Assembly (NCBI GenBank): GCA_035771175.1
Contig: CM069607.1
Location: 12,520,501-12,584,500, forward strand
DNA from: Paratinospora sagittata
Lineage: Eukaryota > Streptophyta > Magnoliopsida > Ranunculales > Menispermaceae
Length of the DNA: 64,000 bases
Direction: 5' to 3'
Positions 10,614-23,107 of this stretch are shown here, piece by piece. A model generated the notes under the pieces. It searched no databases. It saw only the letters and a list, made by a program, of their open reading frames with translations, and had not been told where the DNA came from. Position numbers and translations under genes: made by a program. Within the stretch, counting starts at the first letter, position 1. Each line of letters starts with the position of its first letter.

Positions 10614-11168
10614 CAGTGTTTTCAAGGCTTCGCCTAGGCTCTGTTCTAGGCAAGCAGTGGGAGTTTGTGAAAATATTTTTAAAGTTTAGGGGGGTCTCCC
10701 TAATTTAAAAAAAAAAAAAAAGCTTAAAAAACATAAATGCCCCCTTTCTATAGTAAACTCTCGAATCTTTCTCTCCCTAAGCCTATCCTTTCCATTTGCT
10801 CCGACCAAGAAACGTCGTCAAAATCTCCAGCAACCGTTGATGACCCTCCGACAATAGATATTTTAGTTTTGTACTTTTGAACCTTTCGGATAATGTGTAT
10901 TATGGCATGAATTAATATTTTGTGGACATAATTTTAATTAATATGAAGTGTTTTTTATCATTTGATGAAAATTTAACATTTATTATAGAATATAGTTAGA
11001 TATATATAATTTTGTATATGTACTGTCCAGGGACCTGTAAATAATTAATTAATTATCTAGGGACCTATAAATAAATATTTTTTCTTATCACCTAAGCCAC
11101 GCCTAAGCTACGCCTCGCCTAGATAGGGCAAATCACCTAGACATCACCTTAGCGCCTTGAAAACACTG
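10614..11168 (+). mobile_element. hAT-like element, copy B, with perfect TSD
   Basis: A 555-bp element with 15-bp TIRs CAGTGTTTTCAAGGC / GCCTTGAAAACACTG and a perfect 8-bp duplication ACATGTAC at 10606-10613 and 11169-11176. The 8-bp TSD and the CAGTG start fit the hAT superfamily. Subterminal CGCCTAGG repeats flank an AT-rich right half and a short GC-richer block (TTTGCTCCGACCAAG, near 10797). There is no coding capacity. Confidence 0.9.
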
Positions 11169-11305
11169 ACATGTACTACTCGCATGTGAAGAAAAACAAA
11201 TCACCATGACATGCATTTAAGGTCTACCAAAGCAGAATACACACATGCGAGGATACACAAGGCATTTATAGAGATCATGTGACATTTGGAAAGGTTTTAA
11301 CTTAC

Positions 11306-11356
11306 CAGACAAATCTATCGAAGGATCATTGCAAGAGTGCACGGCAGCTGCCCAAC
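11306..11356 (-). CDS. Exon 4 of the minus-strand gene
   Basis: 51 bp encoding R100 to S116 ([16 protein letters not shown]) plus one base. The acceptor is TTCAG|GTTGG and the donor TCTG|GTAAGT. The open phase shows that another coding exon must follow at lower coordinates. Confidence 0.8.
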
Positions 11357-14300
11357 CTGAACTCAAAGATGAAAAATCTAGTAACAGTTCACAACAGAAT
11401 CAATGGAAAACTAAAATCATGTAAATAAAACATCCAGAAATTCCAAACATACTGACTCAACTCTCTGGCATTATGATGAGCATAATCAAAAGGGTTTAAT
11501 AAGGTCTTCCAGATAAAATTCATAGTAACATTTCAAAGAGAGCGGAGAATGCCTACATACGGTCACTCAGAAGCTGAGCAGCCTCACTGCTACAACAGCC
11601 TTCTATGGTGATTAAACCTGGACGTGGGTTCTCATTCATAATATTGCTGCTGCCAGCTTCTCCATGATCTGTGACAGGAAGGTTTCTAGAAGCAGCAGCT
11701 TGACTTTTGTCACCTTCACTCCCATAAAGGGTGTTCATTCTCTCGAATCGATCTGCACAAAAAACCATAACCAATTAAAACTTTGAACAATTTTATAGAA
11801 GCAATATATTGCTTTCTAAAGTACAATCTATTTTAAAAAATATAATAACTTCTCAACTAAACTCAATAAAGCCTTGCCCCTAACTATATGGATTCAGCTA
11901 AATAGAATAACACCCTGGGAAGAAGGAAAAAAAAAAAAAAAAAAAAAAGAAAAGAAAAAAAGAACAAAGGAGGCTGCAGGACCAATGAAAAAAGCAACAA
12001 AAATTATAATAATCAATAACAATGAGATCCAATTAGAACCAAAATCCTCATGAAATAAACCTCACAATGACAAACAAAATGTTTAGTGTTATATATTATA
12101 CATCTCCTCCATTGCCCTTAAATACCTCATGTTCCTCTTCCTCCCAAGCCCCATAGGATCACAGAGGGAAGATCCTCTGAATCTGGTTCCCTCTGGTATC
12201 CATTGGCATACAACTATAAGCAAAAACTAAAAGTCACCCTAGAAGAATTCAACACATTCCAAACAATAAAAAAATAAAATAAAAAATCCCTAAGAAACTC
12301 TAACCAAGGCATATCAAAAGTCGTGGAGTAGAAGGTTGTCTCTTAAGTTTTTTATGCTTTAGTGGGATTTCACACATTGAAAGATGGAATAGGACTGCCT
12401 TCATTTCCATCGTTGTTTTACCCCTTATGTTTATGTTGTTCTGTTTAGAAGTCCTTCCCATCCTATTTTTGTTTTTTGAGAAGAATCATACTACTTTTTG
12501 TTTGCATATTCTTGCTTAAATTTCATTTAACCCTTGGTCTGGCCCATAAAATTTCCCCAGTAATAATCACAATTAATTTACTACACTAACAACCAAGACT
12601 CAATATACATTCATTATCGCGTATATAAAAGAAAAGAAACTTATGCTTTTCATTCTTTCATTTTTATTGGCAAAGAAGCAAGGACATTAAGAAAAAAAAA
12701 GGTCAAGAAAACCACCTATAAGAGTAAGGAAACAAAAAAATAGCTCCTTCAATCTATTTGCCAATTATAACATCCTCCTCAAAGCATATTACTTAGGAGT
12801 AAAAACCCTAAGCTAAATCAAGAGTTCAGTCAACAAAAAGAAAAGAAAAGAGGGTAATTAAACATGGTTCCAACAACTAATAAAATTCTTTCAAGCAACT
12901 AGCATCTCTCCTAATTCCTATAGAAATTTCAATTGTTAAAAAATCCTATTGTTGATGTTCTCATTCTATTTGTGCTAAATTACTCAAAGCAAGGCATTAA
13001 AAGACATTTCAAGTATGTTGGCTCAGTATCAAATGTGTATTATTGGCAGCCAACTTCTCGCATCCTTGCCAAGGAAGTGATGTCAAGGCCCCAAGCCTAG
13101 GCAACGATTAATCCATAACTTAGGCAATTTGCAACTGCATCTGCATTGCTTAGGCCACACTTAAGGTAGATGGTAGTAGGCTCTTTGAAAAAAAAAATTA
13201 AAAGGTTTATGAGAGTCAATATAAATGCATAAAGGCAAGGACACTTTTTTTTCATATTATAACATATGTGATTGTGTAGCTTAAACATTAACATAACTTT
13301 TAATTCAAGTGTCATCATATTTTCGTCGTGCAAGTCATTTTTTTCTTTTTCCAATTTTCTAATTTTTATATTATATTTTATGTTTGTTATATTTGTAAGT
13401 ATCACATCAAACATGGATCTTTAAATTGTTATACTTTCACTATCTGCCAACTCATCTTATTTTTTTAATATGTTTTGTAGTTTTTAATATCAACTCAACT
13501 CAACTAAGCCTTTTCTCAACTTTATGGGGACTACATAAATCTGCTCCCTCCACTTCACTCTATCAAGGGCTAAGTTGAGATTTAAATTATAAGTAGTTAT
13601 ATCTTTCTTAATTATTTCTATTCATGTTATTTTAGGTCTTCCTTTACCTATATCATTAGCATGGATTGATAATAATAGGTCACTCTTCCTAACTGGAGCA
13701 TCTAAAGGTCTTTGTTGTGCGTCCAACCACCTTAATTGATTTTATCTCATTTTATCTGCAATAGGGGCTACTCCTACCATTTCTTGAATATGTTCATTTC
13801 TAATTCTTTAGATGTTTTACCGCAGATCCATCTTAACATATGCATTTTTGTTACACTTAGTTTGTGCCCATGTTGTTTCTTTATTGCCCAACATTTTGTT
13901 TCATATAGCACAGTTGACCTAAAAGCAGTTTTATAAGATTTTCCCTTCAACTCCAATAAGATGCGTCGATCATATAATACTTCAGAAGCACTCCTCCATT
14001 TAATAAGTTATCTTGCTATGATCCACATCCTCGCCTATTTCACCTTCTTGACGAATAATGGATCCCAAATACCTAAAATTTTCACTCCTTGATATTTCTT
14101 GGCTTTCAATATTCAGTCTCTTTAAATGTATTGCAACTTCCACTAAAATTGCATCTAATATAATCAATTTTAGTCCTACTAATTTTGAACCCCTTAGATT
14201 CTAGAGCCTCTCTTCAAACCTCTAGCTTAGCATTTACTCCATATTTAGTTTCATGAATCAACACTATATCATTAGCAAATAGCATACACCATGGAACATC

Positions 14301-17300
14301 TTCTTGAATATGTTTAGTCAATTCATCCATAACTAGCATACTTAATGTAAATACTTGTTGTAAACCTATAGTAATTGAAAACTCACTAGTTTCTCCTATT
14401 GTTGTTTTTACAATAGTTGTTGCTCCAACATACATATCTTTTACCGAGTTTATGTACGTATTGGTAACTCTTTTTCTCTTTTATAAAACCCACCATATTT
14501 ATTTCTCTAGGTACTTTGCCATATGCTTTCTCTAAATCAATAAAGACCGCGTGAAGGGTTTTCTTCTTTTCTCTATGCCTCTCCATCAATCTCCTCAATA
14601 AATAAATAGTTTCCATAGTCAATCTCCTAGGCATAAATCCAAATTCAATAGTTGACACCAAGGTTTCAGCTCTTACTCAATTTTGTATTACTCTCTCTCA
14701 CAATTTTCATTGTATGACTCATCAATTTAATCCCTCTACAATTTGCACAATTTTAAATATCTCTTTTATTTTTATATAGGTATTAAAAGACTTTTCCTTC
14801 AATCATCAGGCATTCTTTTAGTTGCTACAAGCTTATTAAATAATTTGGTAAGCCAGAAGACTTCAATTTCCCCTAGGCTCTTCCAAACCTCAATAAGAAT
14901 AGCATATAGTCCTAAAAGCCTATGTGTTCTTCATTTTCCTTAAAGTATTTTTTACCTAAAGCATGCTAATTCTATAAAAATAAAAATTACTTTCAATAGT
15001 TACCCCTTAGTTATCGCTTCCTACCACACTCAATTTTTTTCAAATGATTTTCATTTAATAATTTTTCAAAATAAGTTTTCCATCTTTTCTGATCTCCTCT
15101 TCTTTTACTAAGACTCTTTGATCTTCACCTTTAATACATTCATTAATATAATTAAGATCTTTTGTTTTTCTTTTCCTTAATTTTGCTACTTCATATATAT
15201 AGTCTTGTCACCTTCCTTCGTATTTAATATATTATATAAATCATCATACACTTTAAGTTTAGAATTACTTGCAACTTTTTAGCTTATTTCTTCATATTCC
15301 TATAATTTTCATGACTTTTTTCATCCCTAACTTGTTGGCAAGTTTTATAGCTTATCTTTATAAATCTTATGGCTGCTTGAACTTCCTCATTCCACCGCTA
15401 AGTTTCTTTCCAAACAGTCCTACCCTTTTTTATTTTCCTAGAACCTCTTTTGCTATGTTTTTATGAATTTGGCAACTTTATCTCTCATTAGGGTGGGGTC
15501 ATCATTTATATTCGTAGTCATTTTTTTACTAGCTTTCATTTAAGCAATTCAAGTTTTTCTTCTTTCAAATTCCATAATTTAATTCTTGGATTAATAATTT
15601 TACTTTCTAACCTAGATTTCATATTTATCCATACGTTTGTTAGTTGTTACCATTTTACTATATTGTAAAGTTTAACTTTCTCTTGGAGTAACTTTATAGT
15701 CTTTACATGCTAATTTATCAATGTTTCTAGTTAAGAAAAAGTCTATTTGACTTTAATTAGATCAAATGCACATCTCTTTTTCTAAAGTATTTGCTATTAT
15801 GAGGTCCTATGCCACTACAAAATCTAATATGCTCGCGCCAACTTCATTCCTATCCCCAAACCCATATCCTCTATGTACCATTTTATATCTAGCCTTCTCT
15901 TTACCTACACGTCCATTAAGATCTCCTCTCATATATATCTTTTCTCCTTGGGGTATTGCTTGAATTACCTCAACCATGTCTTCCCAAAGCTGTGTTTTGT
16001 TGGTCTAATCCTACTAGTGGTGCGTATGCACTAACTATGTTAATTATATTATCCTCTATTATAAGTTTTATTGATATAATTCTATCTCCTTTCCCGGTTA
16101 CCTTAACAACATATTCCTTACAGTTCTTGTCTACAATTATCCCTACTCCATTTCTATTTTTATGTTTCCCAATATAATATAATTTATACCTTGTGTTCTC
16201 TATTTCTCTAGGTCTTTCATTTACCCGTTTAGTCTCTTATAAGCATAGTATATTTACTATTCTCCTAATACTAGTGTCTACTATTTCCATTCTTTTACAT
16301 GTTAGTGTTCCATTGTTCCAAATTGCTACTCTAAGCCTACTATCATGAACTAATGTTTTAACCGCACTCATCAAGAGTAGTGCAGGAACCCTTGCTCATT
16401 TATCACCACACCTAGGTACCAATGTCACGCCCTTTGCCCATTTTTCAAAGCAATTGAAGGCAGGTGTACATCCTAGCCCTTCATGTAGTTTGGTTGTAGT
16501 TTTGATTTGTGGATAAAAAATTAAAAGTGTAAAAATATTGTTAATCTTTTTTTTTTTTTGCACAAGATTTGACATATATTGTGGAATATGTATGTAACTA
16601 TATATATATAGGGATTATATCTGTAACACTTTAGGGATCTAAAATTAATATTATTTGTAATGACTAGGCCTCGCCTGGGTAATGCCTCATCTAGATGAGG
16701 CCAATCATCTAAGCATCTCCTTGATACCTTGACAACACTAGACCAAAGTACAAAGTGAAAAAGATCATTTTCACATGTTTTTTGTTTTATGAGATACTTA
16801 CCAAAAGCTTTGGTATGGGAAGAATCTAGCAATGTAAAGGTTTTTAAAATTTAGTAATAATTGGCAAAGTCAGCAAAAAAAGAGGGTAAAGTTAGGCTAC
16901 GACGCTAAAGTTGGTTTGTAATTGGAAAGCAAGGATGCGATCAAAAAATAAAAATTCAGAAAACAATTGATCCCTAAGGCTGCGTTTGGTTTGCGTTCCG
17001 AAAAACAAGAATATAATTCAAAAACAAAAAACTTGGAAAACAACTTTTTATCGTTTTCTAAAAATAATATGTTTTTTTAACAAAAAGTGAAAAAGTATTT
17101 TTGAAATCTTTTGAACCAAACAAGTTTTTGATGTATTCGGATTTTCGAATACAAAAAACTATATCTGAATCACGAACCAAACGGGGCCTAATATTTGTTG
17201 TTTTCTAAGCATAACCTTAAAAACCAATTTTTGAATTTAACCAACCAAGCATTTTTTATTTTTTTTGTGTTTTCTAATTTTCAAAAACAAAAACGTATCT

Positions 17301-17456
17301 AAATCAAAAACCAAATGGAGCCTTAATGTTAGAAAGGAAAAAAAATACTTTTTGAAAAATAATAAAAGCCACTAAATAAGTCCAAGACGAAAAGGAATGA
17401 ATAGGAATATCATAAAAAAATTAACCTTCATATTTCCCTATATTTTAACATATATA

Positions 17457-17490
<34 letters not shown>

Positions 17491-20400
17491 TTACAAATTA
17501 AATACACAAGGAAGCAAAAATTAAATACACAAGGAAGCAAATCATCATTTTTTTCCATGAGAACATGGTTTGAAAAATCAAAAAAATTCGCCAAAATTTG
17601 GCAATGTTTTTTTCCTTTTTTAAACCACCAAAGTGCAAATTAGATGTAATATAAAAAATGCAAAAATTTGACACAATTTCAAAGAAATTTGATGAAATTC
17701 GATAAAATTCAATGAAATTTGAAAGAGAAGTAAACAAGTATTAATTGATCAATAAAAAAAACCAATAATTATACATCATTTTAAACTTCACCAACCAACT
17801 TAGCAATATAAGTAAAAAATCTAACAAGCTATCAAATCATGTAATTTTATAGGATATGTCTTAGGTAAAAAGAAGAAAAGAAACAAGAAAAACAAAATAA
17901 AGAAAGAAAGTTAAAATAAGAAAAAAAATTTAAAATACATTGAAAGGGTTCTGAAAGCCATTTTCTTTTAGTTAGAATCCTATAAAATAAGATGAAAAAG
18001 AAAAACATTTGAAATAATAAATTAATAAATTCAGAAAGACGGAATGTTGAACTAGCAAATTATATGGCCGAGAAGCAAGCTACCACAAAATTGAAAATCA
18101 AAACGTAGAAAGGGGATTAAGACCAAAAGCCACCATTTTAAATCCATCAACCCACTTAACAAGATTGATTTTTTTAAGTCATTTATGGATGTCTTTATGT
18201 ATTACAGGTGTCTATTTATATTAGGTTTTTTATCTTATATTACAATAAATCTAGATATTTTAGCATTTATGCAAAAATTCTCTAAAATTCTCTAATTTAG
18301 CTAATTTTTACGAAAATTCTTTACATTGAATTAAACTTCCCCGAATTAATTCTGATTTTCAAGTGACTGAAGTCTAGGGCGAAGTTGAATTTTTTATCCT
18401 TACCTGAGAAGAGGGAGAAGATGACATTGAGCATAAATAAGAATATAATCCAATAGGGTTTCTTAATTGATGGCTGAGACAAAAGAGTGCATTTTGCAAG
18501 CTGCAACCTTCAATAGAGTTTCATAAAAATTATTAGCGCACAAGGTCTTTTAAGGTTAACTTCAAGCATCATTCGTAATTTAATTTTTCAAATACCAGCA
18601 CCCACTTGTCAAATGTACCATGAGTTCTTTAAAAATCCAAAAAGGACCCAAGAAAAAAAATGATTGAAGTGCGTAATATTTCTTAGTTTGAATATTCTTT
18701 CCAGTTCTTGTACTGCTAAGAAAAAGTCATGTTCAACTTTCAGCTTCTCCAACACTCCTTCATTTACAAAAAAAAACACAGAATTAGGGTTGAGTTCCGG
18801 CATAGCACATAAAAATTGTTATTGAGGTCAAGATCAAGACAAAGATTTAGTTTGCAGAGAGCTAAGGGGTAGCAGTAGTTGTTAATAAATAAGGTGACTC
18901 AACTAAGATGATTTTTCCATGCAGGACAAGATTAATATCTACATCAATTAGGGATAAACTATGCAAGTTGAAGGTGTTTAAAAGGGCAAGAAAGAAAGCT
19001 AAAGTTAACTTGGATTGAGAATTCAATTTCTTATAAAAAATAAAAATAAAAAAAATTTTAAAAGTTAACTTGGGTTCAGTAATGAAAACTCATAAGGGAG
19101 AGTTCAATTTAATGAAATATGGTCCTTTAGAGAGTCAAATAATGGAAAATGATTTGTCCACTTGGCAAATGGCGCTAGTTTATACACAAAACTATCATTG
19201 TATAAAAAAGTTATTGGGGTCAATAACTCATGATTATACAACAAGGGGCATATTTTCTTGTCGTCATCAAAATCCAAATCTTTGATAATCATGCATGTCA
19301 ATTTCAAAAAATCTGTGCATTAACACTTCATGCAGAGCACTTGAAAAGTTCATAGTCCACTCATTATGTGTTTTTTATTAATTGTAGGATAATTAACATT
19401 TGAGGGTTTGAAGAGCACTCGTAGATCATCATATAGATAACAGGAACAAAGCATTCATACATGCCTCTTGAGCTATTGATCAAAGCCTTCACCTTCACAT
19501 TATCTAAGAAATACATTAAGTGTTGGAAAGGCAAGAAATCCAAACTGGGCAGTCTGGGCCCCATCTAGAAAGCTCCTTCGCAACTTAGCCAGTTCTGGCT
19601 AAGTTGGCCAGTTCTGGTGGATGATTCACTATATAAAACTGTTGTACAGTTTTGTACAGTTCTGGCCATGAAAAGGGATGGGAATGGGCCATTGTGCTAG
19701 ATAGCCTCCCAAGCTCAACTTGGACTTTTCTTTTTAGATAGGCCATGTTGTCCTCCTTTAGTTTTAAAAAACCTTAATTCTCTTAGTAATGTGAATCATT
19801 CACAGAATCATAGAAGACTCAAGATCACCACTTCATGTAGACTTAACACCACAACATGCATTCAAGTCATATGGTCGTCTGTTGTTCTCATCATTATTAA
19901 GAACATTATAAAGCAATTTCAAAGAGCTTCCATGGTTGAGACTAAAGATTAAAAATTAAAAAATATGTCGAGAAAATAAAATAATGAACGACACAAGATG
20001 TAACGTGGTTCGGCTTTATGGCCTACATCCACGAGAGAAGAGAAAAGATATTTATTCTTGTGTAATGTCTTAATGGAGGGACACCATATATATAGACATA
20101 CAGGACTATGTACATATAGCTATAATTACAATTTTAGTAACTGCTATATTTCTTAAAGGAAATAAATCTGTACAGGAAACAAATCTCAACACTCCCCCTC
20201 AAGCTGGTGCATAAAGGTTTATCATTCCCAACTTGGACACATTTGCTTGAAATGCAGTATGGTTTAACCCTTTAGTGAGCATATCGGCGAGCTGATTATC
20301 GGTAGACACATATGGAGTACAGATCAACCCACTATCAAGCTTCTCTTTAATAAAGTGTTTATCAATCTCTATATGCTTGGTTCGATCATGTTGAACTGGG

Positions 20401-23073
20401 TTATGGGCAATGCTAATTGCAGATGTATTGTCACAATAGAGTCTCATAGGGCCATCCCAGTGTATCTTCAAATCTGTCAAAATTATCTGCAACCATAATA
20501 GCTCACAAACCCCTTGTGCAATTGCTCGGAATTCTGCTTCAGCACTAGATCTGGCCACTACATTCTGTTTTTTACTTCGCCATGTCACCAAATTTCCACC
20601 AAGAAACATACAATATCCAGTAGATGATCTTTTGTCAACTACTGAACCAGCATAGTCTGAATCAGTATATGCTTCAAGAGCCATTCCCGTGTGTCGTTTA
20701 AATAAGATGCCCTGTCCTGGAGTCCCTTTAAGATACTGTAGAACGTGATTAGCTGCTTGCAAATGAATATCTTTAGGATTGTGCATGAACTGACTTATTC
20801 ACTCACTGCATATGCAATATCAGGTCTTGTGTGAAAGAGATAGATGAGTCTTCCTACTAGTCTTTGATACATCTCTTTATTAACAGTCAGCGCTTCTTCA
20901 GCTTCTCCAAGCTTGTGATTAAGATCAATAGGAGTATTCATTGGTTTGCATGCTAGCTTCCTTGTTTCTTTAAGAAGGTCTGTAATGTACTTCTGTTGAG
21001 AGATAAAGATTCCCTGTTTAGAGTGTGCCACTTCAATCCCTAAGAAGTATTTCAATCTCCCTAATTCCTTGATCTCAAATTCCTCGGTCAAACACCGCTT
21101 CAAATTTTGTCTCTCGTTCTCATTGTTTCCTATCATGATGATGTCATCAACATACACTAATAGAGTTGTAACTCCCCCTTAAGTCGAGTGCTTAATAAAC
21201 ATAGTGTGATCTCCTTGCCTTTGTTTATATCCCATACTTGTCATTACTTTGGCAAACCGACCAAACCATGCCCCCGGGGATTGTTTAAGTCCATACAGGG
21301 CCTTTTTTAATTTGCACACTTTATCAATGATGTCAAATCCTTGAGGCACTTCCATATAGATTTCTTCCTCTAAATCCCCATGTAAAAATGCATTTTTTAC
21401 ATCAAATTGTTGCAAATCTCAGTCATAATTAGCTGCCAATGACAAAAGAAGTCTCACAGTATTCATTTTTGCAACTGGAGCAAATGTCTCTTGATAGTCC
21501 ACACCATATGTCTGTGTATATCCTTTGGCTACCAATCTTGCCTTGTAGCGCTCTAGGGACCCATCTGCTTTGTATTTTACTGTATAAACCCATTTGCATC
21601 CAACAGGTTTCTTTCCTGGAGGCAAGTCTACCAACTCCCATGTTGTATTTTTCTCCAGGGCTTCCATTTCCACATTCATAGCTTGTTTCCAATTTGTATT
21701 AGATAAAGCCTCGGATAATGACGTAGGAGTCTGGATATTATTCAGGCTGGTAAGGAAACTCTTATGGGTTGGTGAGAACTTCTCAAAGGATACAACATGA
21801 GATAGTGGATACAAGGGATGTTTAGTGCATTCCCTTGTTCCCTTTCTAATGGCAATGGGAAGGTCATTGTCAGGTTCAGAGGCTAAAAGATCATTGTTAG
21901 TTTCAGGAACTAATGAAATTTGTAAGGAGGGTTCAGGATTTGTTACCTCATTCTCAGAGATTGGTTCAGATTCTTGAGCTTGCATCGGTTCAGGAGCTGC
22001 AGCTTTATTCCTTGAGTACACTTGTCCAGTCATCCGATCCTTAGGTTCGTCATTGGGTACAGGGGGTGTAGGAGATTCAGGTTTGGTTTGTTGGAGGGTA
22101 GAGGGGTCAAAAGGATCAAAAGGATCAAAAGGATCAAAAGGGTTATCAAGGGAGTTCCGATCCTTATCTTCCATGATGACTTTCTCCCCCGGAAGAGGAG
22201 GAGCGAAAAAATAAGGCTCAGGTTCACAGAAAGTGACATCGGCTGAGACAAAGAATTTCTTTGATGGCGGATGATAGCATTTATATCCCTTTTGAGTGGA
22301 AGAGTATTTGACAAAAACACACTTAAGAGCTCTAGGGTCCAAATTTCCCCTGTTGGGTTGGTGAACATGGACAAATGAAACACACCCAAATATTTTAGGT
22401 ATAAGATTATTAGAGATTTTAAGCTTAGGATAAAATTGACGTAGCTTTTCCATAGGACTTTTGAAATCAAGGGTCACGGTTAATAAGATGTGTTGCAGTA
22501 AGGACAGCTTCCCCCCAATAAGACTTAGGCATATTATTCTGAAATAAAAAGGCTCGGGTTGTATCAAGTAGGTGACCGCTTTTTCTTTCAGCAACTCCAT
22601 TTTGTTGTGGTGTGTAAACACAGGATGATTCATGAAGGATCCCCTCGGTTTGGAAGTAGTTGGTCAATGTTTGATTAAAATAGTCTCTAACATTGTCAGA
22701 TCGAAATCTCTTGATTTTAGCACCAAACTGGGTGAGAATCATGTTATGGAAGGTAGGGAGAATAAAGCTCACATCGGATTTTTGTTTTAATAAGAATATC
22801 CACGAGACTCTAGTACAATCATCAATAAAGGACACAAACCATCGCGCCCCAGAAACATTAGGTATTGGAGAGGGACCCAGCAAGGAACAACGGCGAGGTT
22901 ATAAGGGTGTTGCAACGAAGATCGGAGGAGGGGTTTTCTTGTGCAGCAGTAGTGGACGGGATTGATCTGGTAGTGAGCAGTGACGATGACGGATTGAAGT
23001 AGAGACAGCAACCACGATGAAGATGCACGCACCAACAGTAGCAGATTTTGGCGGTGATCTGAGTTGCAGAGAG

Positions 23074-23107
<34 letters not shown>

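Noticed and set aside
19560..19720. Possible LTR with TATATAAAA box and CAGTTCTGG repeats
   Set aside because: No ends, partner LTR or TSD could be found, so no element was called.
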